DNA from: Haloferax gibbonsii ATCC 33959 | GTDB taxonomy: Archaea > Halobacteriota > Halobacteria > Halobacteriales > Haloferacaceae | Direction: 5' to 3' | DNA: 55,209 nt | NCBI RefSeq assembly: GCF_000336775.1 | Contig: NZ_AOLJ01000011.1 | Span: 739,293-794,501, forward strand | In this document: positions 1-10,281 of the stretch, piece after piece | Layout: the number at the start of each line of letters is the position of its first letter | How positions within the stretch are numbered: position 1 is the first letter of the stretch | Notes under the pieces: generated by a model | What the model saw: only the letters and a program-made list of their open reading frames with translations | Told to the model about the DNA's origin: nothing | Databases searched by the model: none | Position numbers and translations under genes: made by a program

Positions 1-73
1 GAGCGCGACGGGATTCGAACCCGCGACCATCGGATTAGAAGTCCGACGCTCTGTCCGACTGAGCTACGCGCCC
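1..73 (-). tRNA. tRNA-Arg (anticodon TCT), 3' end at window edge
   Basis: The reverse complement folds as a cloverleaf. The acceptor 5' strand GGGCGCG pairs with the 3' strand CGCGCTC with one G-T pair. The anticodon stem TCGGA/TCCGA encloses the loop CTTCTAA, giving anticodon TCT, which reads AGA. The T arm contains GGTTCGAATCC. The discriminator base would be one position outside the window, so the gene is complete except for its last base. No intron interrupts the anticodon loop. Confidence 0.95.
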
Positions 74-130
74 TCGATGCCCACAAACCGGCCCTGCAAG
101 AAAAACGAATCGGGTTCTACCCGTCCCGAC

Positions 131-508
131 CTACCCGTCGAACCGGTACAGCGACGTGACCGCAGGGAGCCGGTTGAGCATCCAGATGCCGACCGGGAGG
201 CCGATGATGGTGAGCGTGAACAGCACCGCCACGTTCGCCCAGACCCAACTCAGCCACCAGCCGACGAAGACGAAGTAGACGGCTCGAACGACGACCGACC
301 GCTGGCCGCGGCCCGAGTCGGGGTCGAGTCGGGTTTTCGGCTCTTTCAACGACAGCACCGTCGGCACGAGGTTGATGAGCGCGACGCCGAGCGGGATACC
401 GATGACGGTCGCGTTCAGGAACCACGCGACGTTGACGACGGCGGGCGTCGCCCACCAGCCGACGAAGACGAACCAGATGGCGCGGACGACGAACGAGCGC
501 TGAGACAT
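131..508 (-). CDS. YccF domain-containing membrane protein
   Basis: A 125-residue membrane protein made of two similar halves. Each half has the pattern VVRAxxFVFVGWW, then a hydrophobic stretch and an I-G-x-P-x-G turn (about residues 8-50 and 72-115). This duplicated layout is typical of the YccF/DUF307 family, whose biochemical role is not established. The ATG at 508 is the only reasonable start. An almost perfect palindrome lies directly upstream of it. The gene is convergent with the tRNA and divergent from the kinase-like gene at 646. Confidence 0.85.
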   Translation of the reverse strand: MSQRSFVVRAIWFVFVGWWATPAVVNVAWFLNATVIGIPLGVALINLVPTVLSLKEPKTRLDPDSGRGQRSVVVRAVYFVFVGWWLSWVWANVAVLFTLTIIGLPVGIWMLNRLPAVTSLYRFDG

Positions 509-509
509 A

Positions 510-522
510 CGCGTAGTACGCG
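510..522. promoter_or_regulatory. 13-bp palindrome directly upstream of the yccF-like start
   Basis: CGCGTA-g-TACGCG is a perfect 6-bp inverted repeat around one base. It begins two bases before the ATG at 508. In a leaderless haloarchaeal promoter this is where the transcription start lies, so it could be a repressor site. GC-rich palindromes also arise by chance, so the call is tentative. Confidence 0.3.
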
Positions 523-645
523 GGCCGAGGCGAAAAGCGACGGGGTGGCGGAGTCCGCCGGGCCGGCGACGAGAGAGCGGCGAAACCCGCCACCCGGAGC
601 GACGTGAAGGGAGGCTTTAACAGCGCCAACGCGGTAACACCGGCT

Positions 646-1215
646 ATGAGAGTCATCGGGACGGTCGGCCTGCCGGGAAGCGGCAAGGGCGAACTCGCCG
701 AGGTGGCCCGCGAAGCGGGCGTGCCCGTGGTGACGATGGGCGACGTCATCCGCGAGGAGTGTCGCCGCCGCGGGCTCGACCCCGCGACGGACCACGGGAA
801 GATAGCGACCGCGCTCCGCGAGGAAGAGGGCGACGACGCCATCGCCGCGCGGTCCCTGCCGATGGTCGAAGAGCACCTCGAATCGAACGACGCGGTGCTC
901 GTCGACGGGCTCCGGTCGGGCGTCGAACTCGACCGCTTCCGGGAGGCGTTCGGCGACGAGTTCGTCCTCGTGAGCGTCGAAGCGCCGTTCGAGACGCGCG
1001 CCGCGCGCCTGCTCGACCGCGACCGCGACGACAGCGACACCGACGTGGAGGCGCTGAAACAGCGCGAGCGCCGCGAACTCGACTTCGGCATGGGCGACGC
1101 GATGGACCGCGCCGACGTGGTCATTCAGAACACCGGCACGCTGGCGGAATACCGCGAGACCATCGCGAAACTGTTCGAAGAGGGGCCCGAGGCGGTCGCG
1201 GAGGCCGACGCGTGA
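646..1215 (+). CDS. UPF0200 family P-loop kinase-like ATPase
   Basis: A 189-residue P-loop protein resembling adenylate or dephospho-CoA kinases. Its Walker A motif is GLPGSGKGE at residues 8-16, followed by a TMGDVIREE segment where small-molecule kinases bind substrate. It matches the archaeal UPF0200 family, whose substrate is unknown to me. An in-frame GTG exists at 604, but ATG 646 is preferred: GCTTTAAC lies about 28 bases upstream as a TATA-like box, and the Walker A strand then begins at residue 2, as in relatives. The UPF0201 gene follows immediately, a pairing that suggests co-transcription. Confidence 0.85.
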   Translation: MRVIGTVGLPGSGKGELAEVAREAGVPVVTMGDVIREECRRRGLDPATDHGKIATALREEEGDDAIAARSLPMVEEHLESNDAVLVDGLRSGVELDRFREAFGDEFVLVSVEAPFETRAARLLDRDRDDSDTDVEALKQRERRELDFGMGDAMDRADVVIQNTGTLAEYRETIAKLFEEGPEAVAEADA

Positions 1216-1217
1216 GC

Positions 1218-1634
1218 ATGATTTACAGCGTCGACGTTCGCATCGAGGTGCCCGTCCGCGACACCGAGGTCACCGACCGCGTCGGCGACGCCGTCGAGAA
1301 CATCTTCCCCGGCGTCGAACTCGAACACGAACCCGGAACGCTCGTCGGAGAGACCCACGAACTGGAGCGCTTCTCGGAGCGCCTCCACGAGCAGGCCATC
1401 CTCGACACCGCCCGCCGCGAGTTCGCGAAGCGCCGCGACGACGACGGCTTTTCGTTCGCGCTGAAAAAGCAGGCCGCGTTCAAGGGCGTCGTCAACTTCT
1501 CCGTCGGCAACCCCGACGAACTCGGCGACATCGAGGTCCACGTGACCGTCCGCGACCCCTCCGTCGACGAGGTCATCGACTACATCGCGCCGCCGACCGA
1601 AGACGGGCGACCGGTCGACCCGAACGACCGCTGA
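1218..1634 (+). CDS. UPF0201 family RNA-binding-like protein
   Basis: A 138-residue acidic protein beginning MIYSVDVRIEVPVRDTE, with a central FALKKQAAFKGVVNF segment. It matches the archaeal UPF0201 family (Pfam RNA_binding, formerly DUF54), which has a ribosomal-protein-like fold and is presumed to bind RNA. A GTG at 1212 would overlap the stop of the upstream kinase gene. The ATG at 1218 leaves two bases after that stop. Either start implies translational coupling with the kinase-like gene. No catalytic motif is visible. Confidence 0.8.
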   Translation: MIYSVDVRIEVPVRDTEVTDRVGDAVENIFPGVELEHEPGTLVGETHELERFSERLHEQAILDTARREFAKRRDDDGFSFALKKQAAFKGVVNFSVGNPDELGDIEVHVTVRDPSVDEVIDYIAPPTEDGRPVDPNDR

Positions 1635-1660
1635 GTCGCAGACGACGTCTTCTCGGCCGC

Positions 1661-2707
1661 TCAGGCGACCAGCAGCGCCACCGCGACGGCGATGAAGACG
1701 ATTTTCAGCCCCGTGTTGACGGCGATGACCTTCGACCCGAACTCGGGGCCCCAGATGCCGTACTGGAAGGGAATCGACCGCTTGAACGTCGAGACGGCGA
1801 AGGAGATGATGCCGCCGATGAGCATCGTCGCCACGGCCTGCTTCGGCGTGAACGTCTCGCCGATGGCCGGCGCGATGGTCGCCGCGCCCGTCGTCGTGTC
1901 GAACGCGAAGGCGACGACGACGGGAACCGCCGCGCCCGGCAGGCCGACGAGGTTCGTCAGCGGGCTGGCGAGCGCCGCGAACGATTCGAGGTCGGTCGTC
2001 CGCAGGAGGAGCGTGACGGCCACGTAGACGACCGCGAGTCGCGGGACGATGCGCCGCAGTTTCTTCCACGTGCTCCGAGCGGCGTCTTCGAGCATCTCTC
2101 GGAGGGAGTCGTCGGTGGCGTCCGCGTCTGCGGCGTCCGCGTCGACTGAGTCGGTCGTCTCGCCGTCCGAAGTGGCCGCCGCGTCAACCGCGTCGACCGC
2201 GCCGCCCGAGCCATCGGTCTCGGCGACGGCGACCGGAGTCGTGTTACGGTCCGAGAGGAGCACCGCGCCGGCGACGACGCCGGTCGCGGTGATGGCGAGC
2301 GCGATGGCCGCCCGCGCGCCGACGTACATGAAGCCGACCTCGCGGCCGAGGATGGGGATGAGCACCGGCCAGTAGAAGGTGAAGATGTGCTGGACGAAGC
2401 CGAAGAACGTGTTGATGGTGACGGCGACGAGGGTCGCCCGGTCGTCGAGGACGCCCGACTCGCGGAACTCCGCGAGCATGCCGTAGCCCGCCGTCGTCGA
2501 GGCGGCGGTGGTGACGATGGCCGTCCCGACCTCGTCCGGGAGGTTCGCGGGGCTCGTCAGATACCGCGAGAGCCCGGCGATGCGCTCGACGAGGCCGAAG
2601 GCGACGACGAGGTTCGCGGCGAAGACGCCCACGGCGATGTAGGCGGCGATGCGCGCGACTCGCGGGAGCACCTCGAACAGCACCGGGAGGACGGCCGACG
2701 ACTGCAC
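1661..2707 (-). CDS. Gate (nucleoside recognition) domain membrane protein
   Basis: A 348-residue multi-pass protein with two Gate-type halves, about residues 15-150 and 215-348. They are separated by a soluble linker of about 50 residues rich in Asp, Ala and Thr. Each half carries the small-residue/Thr-rich turn typical of the family: TTAASTTAGYG in the first and FAFDTTTGAATI in the second. The family is related to the nucleoside-transporter gate region and to spore maturation proteins A/B. The substrate is unknown. It lies downstream of the MgtE pair on the same strand, but a 66-base gap leaves co-transcription open. Confidence 0.8.
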   Translation of the reverse strand: MQSSAVLPVLFEVLPRVARIAAYIAVGVFAANLVVAFGLVERIAGLSRYLTSPANLPDEVGTAIVTTAASTTAGYGMLAEFRESGVLDDRATLVAVTINTFFGFVQHIFTFYWPVLIPILGREVGFMYVGARAAIALAITATGVVAGAVLLSDRNTTPVAVAETDGSGGAVDAVDAAATSDGETTDSVDADAADADATDDSLREMLEDAARSTWKKLRRIVPRLAVVYVAVTLLLRTTDLESFAALASPLTNLVGLPGAAVPVVVAFAFDTTTGAATIAPAIGETFTPKQAVATMLIGGIISFAVSTFKRSIPFQYGIWGPEFGSKVIAVNTGLKIVFIAVAVALLVA

Positions 2708-2773
2708 GAGCGAGGGTCGGTTCCGAGCGAACTAATCGGCGTCGGTCGGCGGGAGGCGGTTCGAGCGTCGGGG

Positions 2774-3334
2774 TCAGACGAGCACCTGCGCCACCCCGAA
2801 CAGGACGACGACGCCCAGCACGTCGCAGACGTTGGTGACGACGGGGATGACCACGTCGTCGGGGTCGAGGCCGAACCGGTAGGCGACGTAGGTCGCCGAG
2901 AACGTCACCAGAACCGCGAGGACCGCGAGCGAAATCCCGCTCGACAGGGCGACGATGACGACCGTCCGCAGGGCCAGCGACGTGTCGCCGGAGACGAGGA
3001 ACGTGGCGACCCACGCGCCCGCGCCGATGACGGGGAAGACCGTCACCGCGAGGGCGAGCGTGGCGACGGCGTTCCCCGCGAGTTCGTCGTCGCGGGGCGA
3101 AAACGAGAGCGTCCCGAGGTGGAACGACGTGGAGAGTCGCGCCGCGAGAACGCTCCCGAGGTTGCCCGCGGTCCCGATGGTGACGGGGACGAGCACGAGA
3201 AGCGACGGGTATCGGAGTAGCTGCGCCTCGAAGCTCCCGAGGACGAGACCGCTGCCGAGTTCGACGAGCGTGAGCACGAGGAGCACCGGGAGCATCGCCC
3301 GCGTGATGGCGCGAACGGTCCACTCCGTCGGCAC
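2774..3334 (-). CDS. MgtE-type magnesium transporter membrane domain, second half
   Basis: A 186-residue, all-membrane protein of about five transmembrane segments that matches the MgtE/SLC41 permease domain. The signature near the C terminus is PVVTNVCDVLG. In MgtE the equivalent Asp lines the ion pore. The cytoplasmic MgtE N domain and the CBS pair that sense Mg2+ are absent. The GTG start at 3334 abuts the TGA of the upstream MgtE gene at 3335-3337, so the two are almost certainly co-translated and probably form a heterodimer. Confidence 0.85.
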   Translation of the reverse strand: MPTEWTVRAITRAMLPVLLVLTLVELGSGLVLGSFEAQLLRYPSLLVLVPVTIGTAGNLGSVLAARLSTSFHLGTLSFSPRDDELAGNAVATLALAVTVFPVIGAGAWVATFLVSGDTSLALRTVVIVALSSGISLAVLAVLVTFSATYVAYRFGLDPDDVVIPVVTNVCDVLGVVVLFGVAQVLV

Positions 3335-3916
3335 TCAGAACACCCCCGCGACGGCGAGGACGGTTCTGACGGCGATGAGCAAAAAGAGGATGCCGAACAC
3401 GTCGCCGGTGGTCGTCACGACCGGGCCGACGATGGTGTCGGGGTTGCGCCCGCGGCGATAACCCGCGAAGACGACGCTGACGACGACGACGGTCAGGACG
3501 ATGCCGGAGAGCAACCCGGCGACGATGGCGACGCCGACGAGAATCGGGAGGGGCGCGACCCGACTGCCGAGAAACGTGAGGAGGAAGTACGCCACGACGG
3601 CGGCGAACGTGCTCGTGAGCACGCCGTTGGCGAGCGCGGCCGTCGCGGCCGCCCGGAGGCGCTCGTCGCCGCCGGTGACGCGGGGTTCGATGAGCCCCTG
3701 GTGGAGCGCGGTGGCGATGCGAGCGCCGAGCGAGCCGTAGACGTTCCCGCGGGTCGCCAAGAGCGCGGGGACGAGCACGAGAAGCCCCGGCACGGCCCGG
3801 AGTTCGGCCCGCATCCCGCCGAGGACGACACCGGCGATGAGGCCGCCGACGAGGCTGGCCGCGAGCGCGGGCAAGGCTTCCTTGTAGGCCTCGACCGCCA
3901 CGTCTCGCACGGTCAT
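3335..3916 (-). CDS. MgtE-type magnesium transporter membrane domain, first half
   Basis: A 193-residue membrane protein, again one MgtE permease domain only, with the pore signature PVVTTTGDVFG near residue 170. The ATG at 3916 follows an AT-rich stretch (cgttaaaagtcgg on the plus strand) that can act as promoter. Bacterial MgtE is a homodimer of a longer protein, and animal SLC41 proteins fuse two such domains. Here the two halves are separate adjacent genes. Mg2+ is the likely substrate, but specificity cannot be read from sequence alone. Confidence 0.85.
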   Translation of the reverse strand: MTVRDVAVEAYKEALPALAASLVGGLIAGVVLGGMRAELRAVPGLLVLVPALLATRGNVYGSLGARIATALHQGLIEPRVTGGDERLRAAATAALANGVLTSTFAAVVAYFLLTFLGSRVAPLPILVGVAIVAGLLSGIVLTVVVVSVVFAGYRRGRNPDTIVGPVVTTTGDVFGILFLLIAVRTVLAVAGVF

Positions 3917-4040
3917 TGTGGGGTGCGACGGCCCCGAGCGTTAAAAGTCGGCGGTATCCCGGCGAGCCGCGAAAACTGCGGGCTGTGGCGTCGTGGAAGT
4001 AGAAGCGCAGAAAACGAGAAACAGAACGGGAACTGCGAAG

Positions 4041-5441
<1,401 letters not shown>

Positions 5442-5531
5442 CTACGCCGTCGCGTCGGTAAAGGCTTTATCCGTCGCGTTGAGCGCGAGCGGGCCGAAGA
5501 CCTTTCGCGCGAGGCACCGACAACGCACTCG

Positions 5532-6548
5532 ATGACCACGATTCTCGTCCTCGACCGCCCCACGCACGGAATCCCGGCGTCGGAGTACGCCGCGGCCCTC
5601 CGCGAGCGCCTGCCCGACGCGACCGTCCGCCATCCGAAGACGACCGCGGAGACGCTCGACGCCGCGCGCGACGCGACCGTTATCACCAGCACGTCGCTCC
5701 CCGACGACGTGCTCGCCGCCGCCGACGAACTCCGACTGTTCGCCGGCGCGGCCGCCGGCTACGACCACCTCCCGCTGGAGACACTCCGCGAGCGCGGCGT
5801 CCTCGTCACCAACGCCTCCGGCGTCCACGGCCCCAACATCGCCGAACACGTCCTCGGCTCCCTGCTCATGATTACCCGCCGACTCGACGAGGGGCTCCGC
5901 CGCCAGCGACGCCGTGAGTGGCGGCATTTCCAGTCGCACGGCGAGTTGCGCGGCTCGACGGCCACCGTGGTCGGCCTCGGTGCCATCGGACAGGCGGTCG
6001 TCGAGCGACTCGACGCGTTCGGCGTCGAGACCGTCGGCGTCCGCTACACGCCGGAGAAGGGCGGCCCGGCCGACGAGGTACTCGGGTTCGACGACCTCGA
6101 ATCGGCGCTCGTCCGCACCGACTTCCTCGTGGTCGCGTGCCCGCTGACCGACGAGACGCGCGACCTCATCGACCGACGGGCGCTGAGCGCGCTCCCCGAA
6201 CACGCCGTCCTCGTCAACGTCGCGCGCGGCGGTATCGTCGACACCGACGCCCTCGTCTCGCACCTCCGAAGCAACCGGCTCCGCGCCGCCGCCCTCGACG
6301 TGACCGACCCGGAGCCGTTGCCCGAAGACCACCCGCTTTGGAGCTTCGAGAACGTCTACATCACCCCGCACGTCTCCGGCCACACGCCGCACTACTGGAC
6401 GCGGGTCGCCGACATCCTCGCCGAGAACGTCGAGCGACTGGCGTCGGCGTCGGAAGGCGAAACGCCAACGCTCCGCAATCAGGTGCTTCCGAGTCCGGAA
6501 TCGGGCCCCGGACCGGACTCGCCGTCGAACCCCGACGCGAACCCCTGA
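5532..6548 (+). CDS. D-2-hydroxyacid dehydrogenase
   Basis: A 338-residue NAD(P)-dependent reductase that interconverts 2-ketoacids and D-2-hydroxyacids. The Rossmann motif is GLGAIG at 148-153. The family's catalytic triad is present as Arg232 (NVARGG), Glu261 (DPEP) and His280 (TPHVSGH). A D2-HDH of this type has been studied from Haloferax mediterranei. The frame is open back to 5211, but ATG 5532 starts the conserved ILVLDRP strand; the upstream stretch overlaps srp54. Together with the LysE exporter downstream it interrupts the ftsY-srp54 arrangement. The physiological substrate is not visible. Confidence 0.93.
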   Translation: MTTILVLDRPTHGIPASEYAAALRERLPDATVRHPKTTAETLDAARDATVITSTSLPDDVLAAADELRLFAGAAAGYDHLPLETLRERGVLVTNASGVHGPNIAEHVLGSLLMITRRLDEGLRRQRRREWRHFQSHGELRGSTATVVGLGAIGQAVVERLDAFGVETVGVRYTPEKGGPADEVLGFDDLESALVRTDFLVVACPLTDETRDLIDRRALSALPEHAVLVNVARGGIVDTDALVSHLRSNRLRAAALDVTDPEPLPEDHPLWSFENVYITPHVSGHTPHYWTRVADILAENVERLASASEGETPTLRNQVLPSPESGPGPDSPSNPDANP

Positions 6549-6581
6549 GCTACTTCCCGCGACGAACCGTAGGCCCGGGCG

Positions 6582-7199
6582 ATGACGACGCTCGCGTTCG
6601 GCCTCGACGCCGCGACCTATCTCGCCTTCTGCGGCGCGGCGGTCGCGCTCATCCTCGCGCCCGGACCCGACACGATGTACGTCCTCGCTCGCGGCCTCGA
6701 CGGGCGCGGGCCGGGCGTCCGGTCGGCGTTCGGCATCGCCACGGGCGTCCTCTTTCACACGCTCCTCGCGACGGTCGGCGCGGCGGCGCTCTTTCGAACC
6801 GTCCCCGAGGCCGCCGCGGCGCTCAAGTACGTCGGCGCGGCGTACCTCGTGTACCTCGGCGTCACCGCCCTCCGGAACGACGAGTTCGATCCCTCGGTCG
6901 AGACCGACGCCGGGGCGAGCTTTCGGCGGGGCGTCCTCGTCAACGCGCTCAATCCGAAAGTCGCGCTGTTCTTCCTCGCGTTCCTCCCCGGCTTCGCCGG
7001 ACGCGGCGCGGGAACCGGGATACGGATGGCGAGTCTGGGCGCGACCTACGCCGTCCTCACGGCGCTGTACCTCTCGGTCGTCGCGCTCGGCGCGAACCGA
7101 CTCGGGTCGAGGCTCGCGGAGACGCGGGTCGCGAGCGCGCTGAACTACGTCGGCGCGGGGACGATGCTGCTGCTCGGGGTCGTCCTCGTACTGGAGTGA
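6582..7199 (+). CDS. LysE family translocator
   Basis: A 205-residue inner-membrane exporter with about six transmembrane segments. The hallmark LysE/RhtB N-terminal motif is LAPGPDTMYVLARGL at residues 25-39, and NALNPKVALFFLAFLPGF follows near residue 122. Members export amino acids or related small metabolites. It lies 33 bases after the D-2-hydroxyacid dehydrogenase on the same strand, so the two may be co-transcribed. Substrate unknown. It is convergent with ftsY. Confidence 0.9.
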   Translation: MTTLAFGLDAATYLAFCGAAVALILAPGPDTMYVLARGLDGRGPGVRSAFGIATGVLFHTLLATVGAAALFRTVPEAAAALKYVGAAYLVYLGVTALRNDEFDPSVETDAGASFRRGVLVNALNPKVALFFLAFLPGFAGRGAGTGIRMASLGATYAVLTALYLSVVALGANRLGSRLAETRVASALNYVGAGTMLLLGVVLVLE

Positions 7200-7220
7200 C
7201 GGAAAAGAACGACGGACCGA

Positions 7221-8576
7221 TTACTCGTCTTCGCCGAGCAGGCGCTCGACCATCCGTTCGGGGTCGAACTTCTCGATGTGGTCGTAGCCCTGTCCCACAC
7301 CGAGGAACAGGATGGGCTTGCCCGTCACGTACGCGATGGAGATGGCCGCGCCGCCGTTGGAGTCGGCGTCGGCCTTCGTCAGAATCGCGCCGTCGATGGC
7401 GGCCGCGTCGTTGAACTGCCGGGCGCGTTCGACCGCGTCCTGCCCGGCGACGGCCTCGTCCACGAAGAGGGTGAGGTCGGGGCCGACGACGCGGTCTATC
7501 TTCTCCAACTGCGCCATCAGGTCGTTCGAGGTGTGGAGCCGACCCGCCGTGTCGCCGAGGACGATGTCGATGTCGTGAGCCTCGGCGTACTCGACGCCGT
7601 CGTAGATGACCGCCGCCGGGTCGCCGCCCTGCTCGTGGGCGATGAGCTTCTTGCCGAGCGCCTCCGCGTGCTCGCGGATTTGCTCGTTCGCGCCGGCGCG
7701 GTAGGTGTCGCCGTTAGCGAGCACCGTCGAGTAGCCCTGCTTTTCGAAGTAGCGGGCGAGTTTGGCGATGGTCGTCGTCTTCCCGACGCCGTTGATGCCG
7801 GTGAAGATGAGCGTGACCGGCTTGTCCGCCTCGGCGATGCGCTGGTCGAAGTCGAACTGCCCGACGCTGATGACCTCGTAGAGCGCGTCGTGGAGCGCCT
7901 CGGAGACGAGTTGCCCCGTGCTCTGGACCTGCTTTCGCGTCTCGCCGATGAGCTTCTCGCGGATAGTTTCGAGAATCTCCTCTGCGACCTGCATCTCGAC
8001 GTCGCTCTGGAGGAGCGCCATCTCGAGTTCCCAGAGGGGGTCTTCGAGGTCTTCTTCCTCGATGACGACCTTCCCCGTGGCGAACGCGGCGGCGCGGCGG
8101 AGCCGACCCGGACCGGACGACCCGTCTTCGTCTTCCTCCGCCAGCGCGGCTTTCGCGGCGTCGGAGGCGAGCGACTCGCGCGGCTCGGCCTCGTCGGGCG
8201 CGGGTTCGTCCACGTCGGCCGCAGGTTCGTCGACCATCTGCTCGTCGGCCGCCGCCGTCGCCGGTTCGGGCTCGGGTTCTCCCTCCGCGGTCGCCGCGGC
8301 CTGTTCGGGCGCGGAGTCCGCGTCGGTCACCGACTCGGCGTCCGCGGGGGCGTCGTCGACCGCGTCGGCTTCGGAATCGACGTCCGCGTCGCCGACGGAG
8401 TCGGTGTCAGCGGGTTCGGACGCCTCGGGTTCGACCGCCGCGTCTGCTGGTGCTGATTCCGCTTCCGCGTCGGCCTCGGTCTCGGCCTCGTCGGCCGCCG
8501 CTTCGGCCTTCTCTTCGGCGGTCTCTTCAACGTCGTTACGGAAGCGGTTGAGTTTCTTCTTCAGTCCGTCGAACAT
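7221..8576 (-). CDS. ftsY: Signal recognition particle receptor FtsY
   Basis: A 451-residue SRP-GTPase that docks SRP-ribosome complexes at the membrane. A basic start (MFDGLKKKLNRF) is followed by about 130 residues that are almost all Asp, Glu, Ala and Pro. The NG core then begins near residue 155, with P-loop GINGVGKTT at 260-268, GDTAGRLHTS near 345 and LTKAD near 400. The acidic A domain is much longer than in many archaea and is typical of haloarchaea. It is last in the rpl39e-rpl31e-tif6-rplX-pfdA-ftsY run. Confidence 0.97.
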   Translation of the reverse strand: MFDGLKKKLNRFRNDVEETAEEKAEAAADEAETEADAEAESAPADAAVEPEASEPADTDSVGDADVDSEADAVDDAPADAESVTDADSAPEQAAATAEGEPEPEPATAAADEQMVDEPAADVDEPAPDEAEPRESLASDAAKAALAEEDEDGSSGPGRLRRAAAFATGKVVIEEEDLEDPLWELEMALLQSDVEMQVAEEILETIREKLIGETRKQVQSTGQLVSEALHDALYEVISVGQFDFDQRIAEADKPVTLIFTGINGVGKTTTIAKLARYFEKQGYSTVLANGDTYRAGANEQIREHAEALGKKLIAHEQGGDPAAVIYDGVEYAEAHDIDIVLGDTAGRLHTSNDLMAQLEKIDRVVGPDLTLFVDEAVAGQDAVERARQFNDAAAIDGAILTKADADSNGGAAISIAYVTGKPILFLGVGQGYDHIEKFDPERMVERLLGEDE

Positions 8577-8602
8577 CTGAATAGTAGGAGGTGGGGGTTA
8601 CC

Positions 8603-9076
8603 TTACTCGTCGTCGCCGTCGCCGCCCTCGCCCTGCATCTGCTGCATCTGCTGCATCTGCTGTTGCTGCATCTGCTGTTGGGCCTGCATCGCCTGCTCTT
8701 CGATCTCGTCGCTCTCCTCTTCGAGCTCCTCGATCTGGCCGCGGATGCTCGCGATTTCCTCGTCGAGCGCGTCCTGCTTGCGTCGCAGGGTCTCGATGGC
8801 CGTGCCCTGTTCCTGTTCGGCGGCGTAGCTCGCGCCGAGGGAGACGACGATTTCGTCGATGTCCTGGACTTCGGCGCGGAGATACGCGTCGCCGCCGAGG
8901 GGGACCTGCACCGTCGAACCCGTCTCGAGCGTCTCGATGGCCTCGACGGCCTCGTCGATCTCGTCCTTCTCGTCGTTCAGGTCCGAGACCTCGCCTTCGA
9001 GGGATTCGATTTCCTCGTCGAGGGCCTGCAGTTCCTGGGAGAGCTGCTGAAGTTGCTGCTGACCGCCACCCATCAT
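8603..9076 (-). CDS. pfdA: Prefoldin subunit alpha
   Basis: A 157-residue coiled-coil chaperone subunit with two long heptad-rich helices (about 5-50 and 95-130) around a central beta region containing [13 protein letters not shown]. It assembles with prefoldin beta to capture unfolded proteins. The C-terminal tail is a Gln/Met run of about 20 residues followed by an acidic end; the DNA beneath is a short CTGCAT-type repeat prone to length change. The ATGATG at 9076-9071 overlaps the stop of rplX, so translation is probably coupled. Confidence 0.95.
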   Translation of the reverse strand: MMGGGQQQLQQLSQELQALDEEIESLEGEVSDLNDEKDEIDEAVEAIETLETGSTVQVPLGGDAYLRAEVQDIDEIVVSLGASYAAEQEQGTAIETLRRKQDALDEEIASIRGQIEELEEESDEIEEQAMQAQQQMQQQQMQQMQQMQGEGGDGDDE

Positions 9077-9249
9077 GCCGCGGACACCTCGTTGAGTTCG
9101 ACCTTCGTACGCTTGATTCCGTGCTCGCTCCCGATGAGCGAAAAGGCGCGTTCCTGTGCGACGTTCTCGTTCGGTGCTTCCACAGTCTTCGTGAACTCGT
9201 GGACGACGCCACGGCTCGTGAAGCTGCCCGCGATAATGAACTGGCTCAT
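9073..9249 (-). CDS. rplX: 50S ribosomal protein L20A/LX (eL20 family)
   Basis: A 58-residue protein beginning [10 protein letters not shown], with [16 protein letters not shown] in the middle and ending NEVSAA. It is recognisable as ribosomal protein LX (L20A/L18Ae) and sits in its standard archaeal place between tif6 and pfdA. The ATG is at 9249. The TGA (9073-9075) overlaps the pfdA start as ATGA. A competing open frame on this stretch, an upstream extension of pfdA, has no similarity to prefoldin. Confidence 0.93.
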   Translation of the reverse strand: MSQFIIAGSFTSRGVVHEFTKTVEAPNENVAQERAFSLIGSEHGIKRTKVELNEVSAA

Positions 9250-9330
9250 GCACGTCGGTCGGGTGGCGAGCGGGAAAGGTCTTCCTACTCGGAGCGAAAC
9301 TGAAGCGAGAAACGGGGGGACGCGAGGCCC

Positions 9331-9996
9331 TCAGTCGATGTAGTCGAGGGCGTCTTCGATGCGACCCAGTTCGGGGCCGGTCGTGTCCTCGCCGACGATG
9401 TATCCTTCCTCGTTGGCGACGAGACCGGAGCCGACGAGCGGTCCACCGTAGTTTATCGTCCCGATGTCGGCGCGAACGTCGAGGAGCGCTTCGAGCGCTT
9501 CGAGTTCGGGTTCGCGCGACTTCGGGTGGCAGAGGACGCCGCGGTTGTTGGCGACGGCCGCCATGCCGACGGTTCGAACGTCCGCGAGGTCGCCGCGTTC
9601 GACGGGGACCTCGAGGGCCTCCTCGACAGCCGAGACGGCCTCGTCGGAGAGGTCCGCGTGGACGTACGCGCCGTAGTCGTTCGCGAGAACGACGTTGCCG
9701 GCGGCGTTGATACGACCGGGAAGCTCGTAGACCGGGAGGTCCACGGCGTCGGTGAGGGCCTCCTTCTCGCGGGACGTCGCGCGGCTCGACACGAGAAGTC
9801 CGTTCTCGTTACCCGTCGCTAACGCACCGACCGTGCCCGACCCGCCGACGGTCGTCTTGACCAGCGGCACGTCGAGTTCTTCGGCCATCTGCTCGGCGAG
9901 CGAGTCGTCGGCGTCCGGGCGGACCAACAGCGCGTCGTCGGTCGCGCGAGCGAAGACGCCGATGTAGGACGAACCGGCGAAGGAGGCGCGAAGCAC
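9331..9996 (-). CDS. tif6: Translation initiation factor 6 (aIF6)
   Basis: A 221-residue protein with the five-fold pseudo-symmetric aIF6/eIF6 sequence pattern: repeated units with [35 protein letters not shown] and [11 protein letters not shown]. It binds the large ribosomal subunit and prevents premature joining with the small subunit. The start is GTG at 9996, three bases after the L31e stop. Conserved order rpl39e-rpl31e-tif6 supports the call. Confidence 0.97.
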   Translation of the reverse strand: MLRASFAGSSYIGVFARATDDALLVRPDADDSLAEQMAEELDVPLVKTTVGGSGTVGALATGNENGLLVSSRATSREKEALTDAVDLPVYELPGRINAAGNVVLANDYGAYVHADLSDEAVSAVEEALEVPVERGDLADVRTVGMAAVANNRGVLCHPKSREPELEALEALLDVRADIGTINYGGPLVGSGLVANEEGYIVGEDTTGPELGRIEDALDYID

Positions 9997-9999
9997 CGT

Positions 10000-10278
10000 T
10001 TACTCGGCCGGTTCGGCTTCGACGACTGACTCGCCGTCCTCGTCGAAACGCGCGGCGCGGACGCGGAACTTGCTCGGCGGGCTCTGCCGACCGTGCGCCC
10101 AGATGTCCTCGTTGATCTGCGTGTCGAGACGCACGTTCTCGGCGTCGACCTTGAAGTGCTTCGCGAGGTGCTCGCGGATGAGCGTCATCGAGCGGCCCGC
10201 GCGTTCGTGTGCCGGGACCGCCTTCACGTCTCGGAGCGGGACGGTGACGACGCGCTCCTCGAAGTCGTTTGCGCTCAT
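10000..10278 (-). CDS. rpl31e: 50S ribosomal protein L31e
   Basis: A 92-residue ribosomal protein with the family core VVTVPLRDVKAVPAHERAGRS and VRLDTQINEDIWAHGRQ. It has an acidic C-terminal tail as is usual in haloarchaea. The ATG at 10278 is three bases after the L39e stop. It sits near the peptide exit tunnel with L39e, which fits co-expression with SRP components. Confidence 0.97.
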   Translation of the reverse strand: MSANDFEERVVTVPLRDVKAVPAHERAGRSMTLIREHLAKHFKVDAENVRLDTQINEDIWAHGRQSPPSKFRVRAARFDEDGESVVEAEPAE

Positions 10279-10281
10279 TGC

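Noticed and set aside
604..645. Upstream GTG start for the UPF0200 gene
   Set aside because: It would include the TATA-like box in the coding part, and the extra residues have no similarity to the family.
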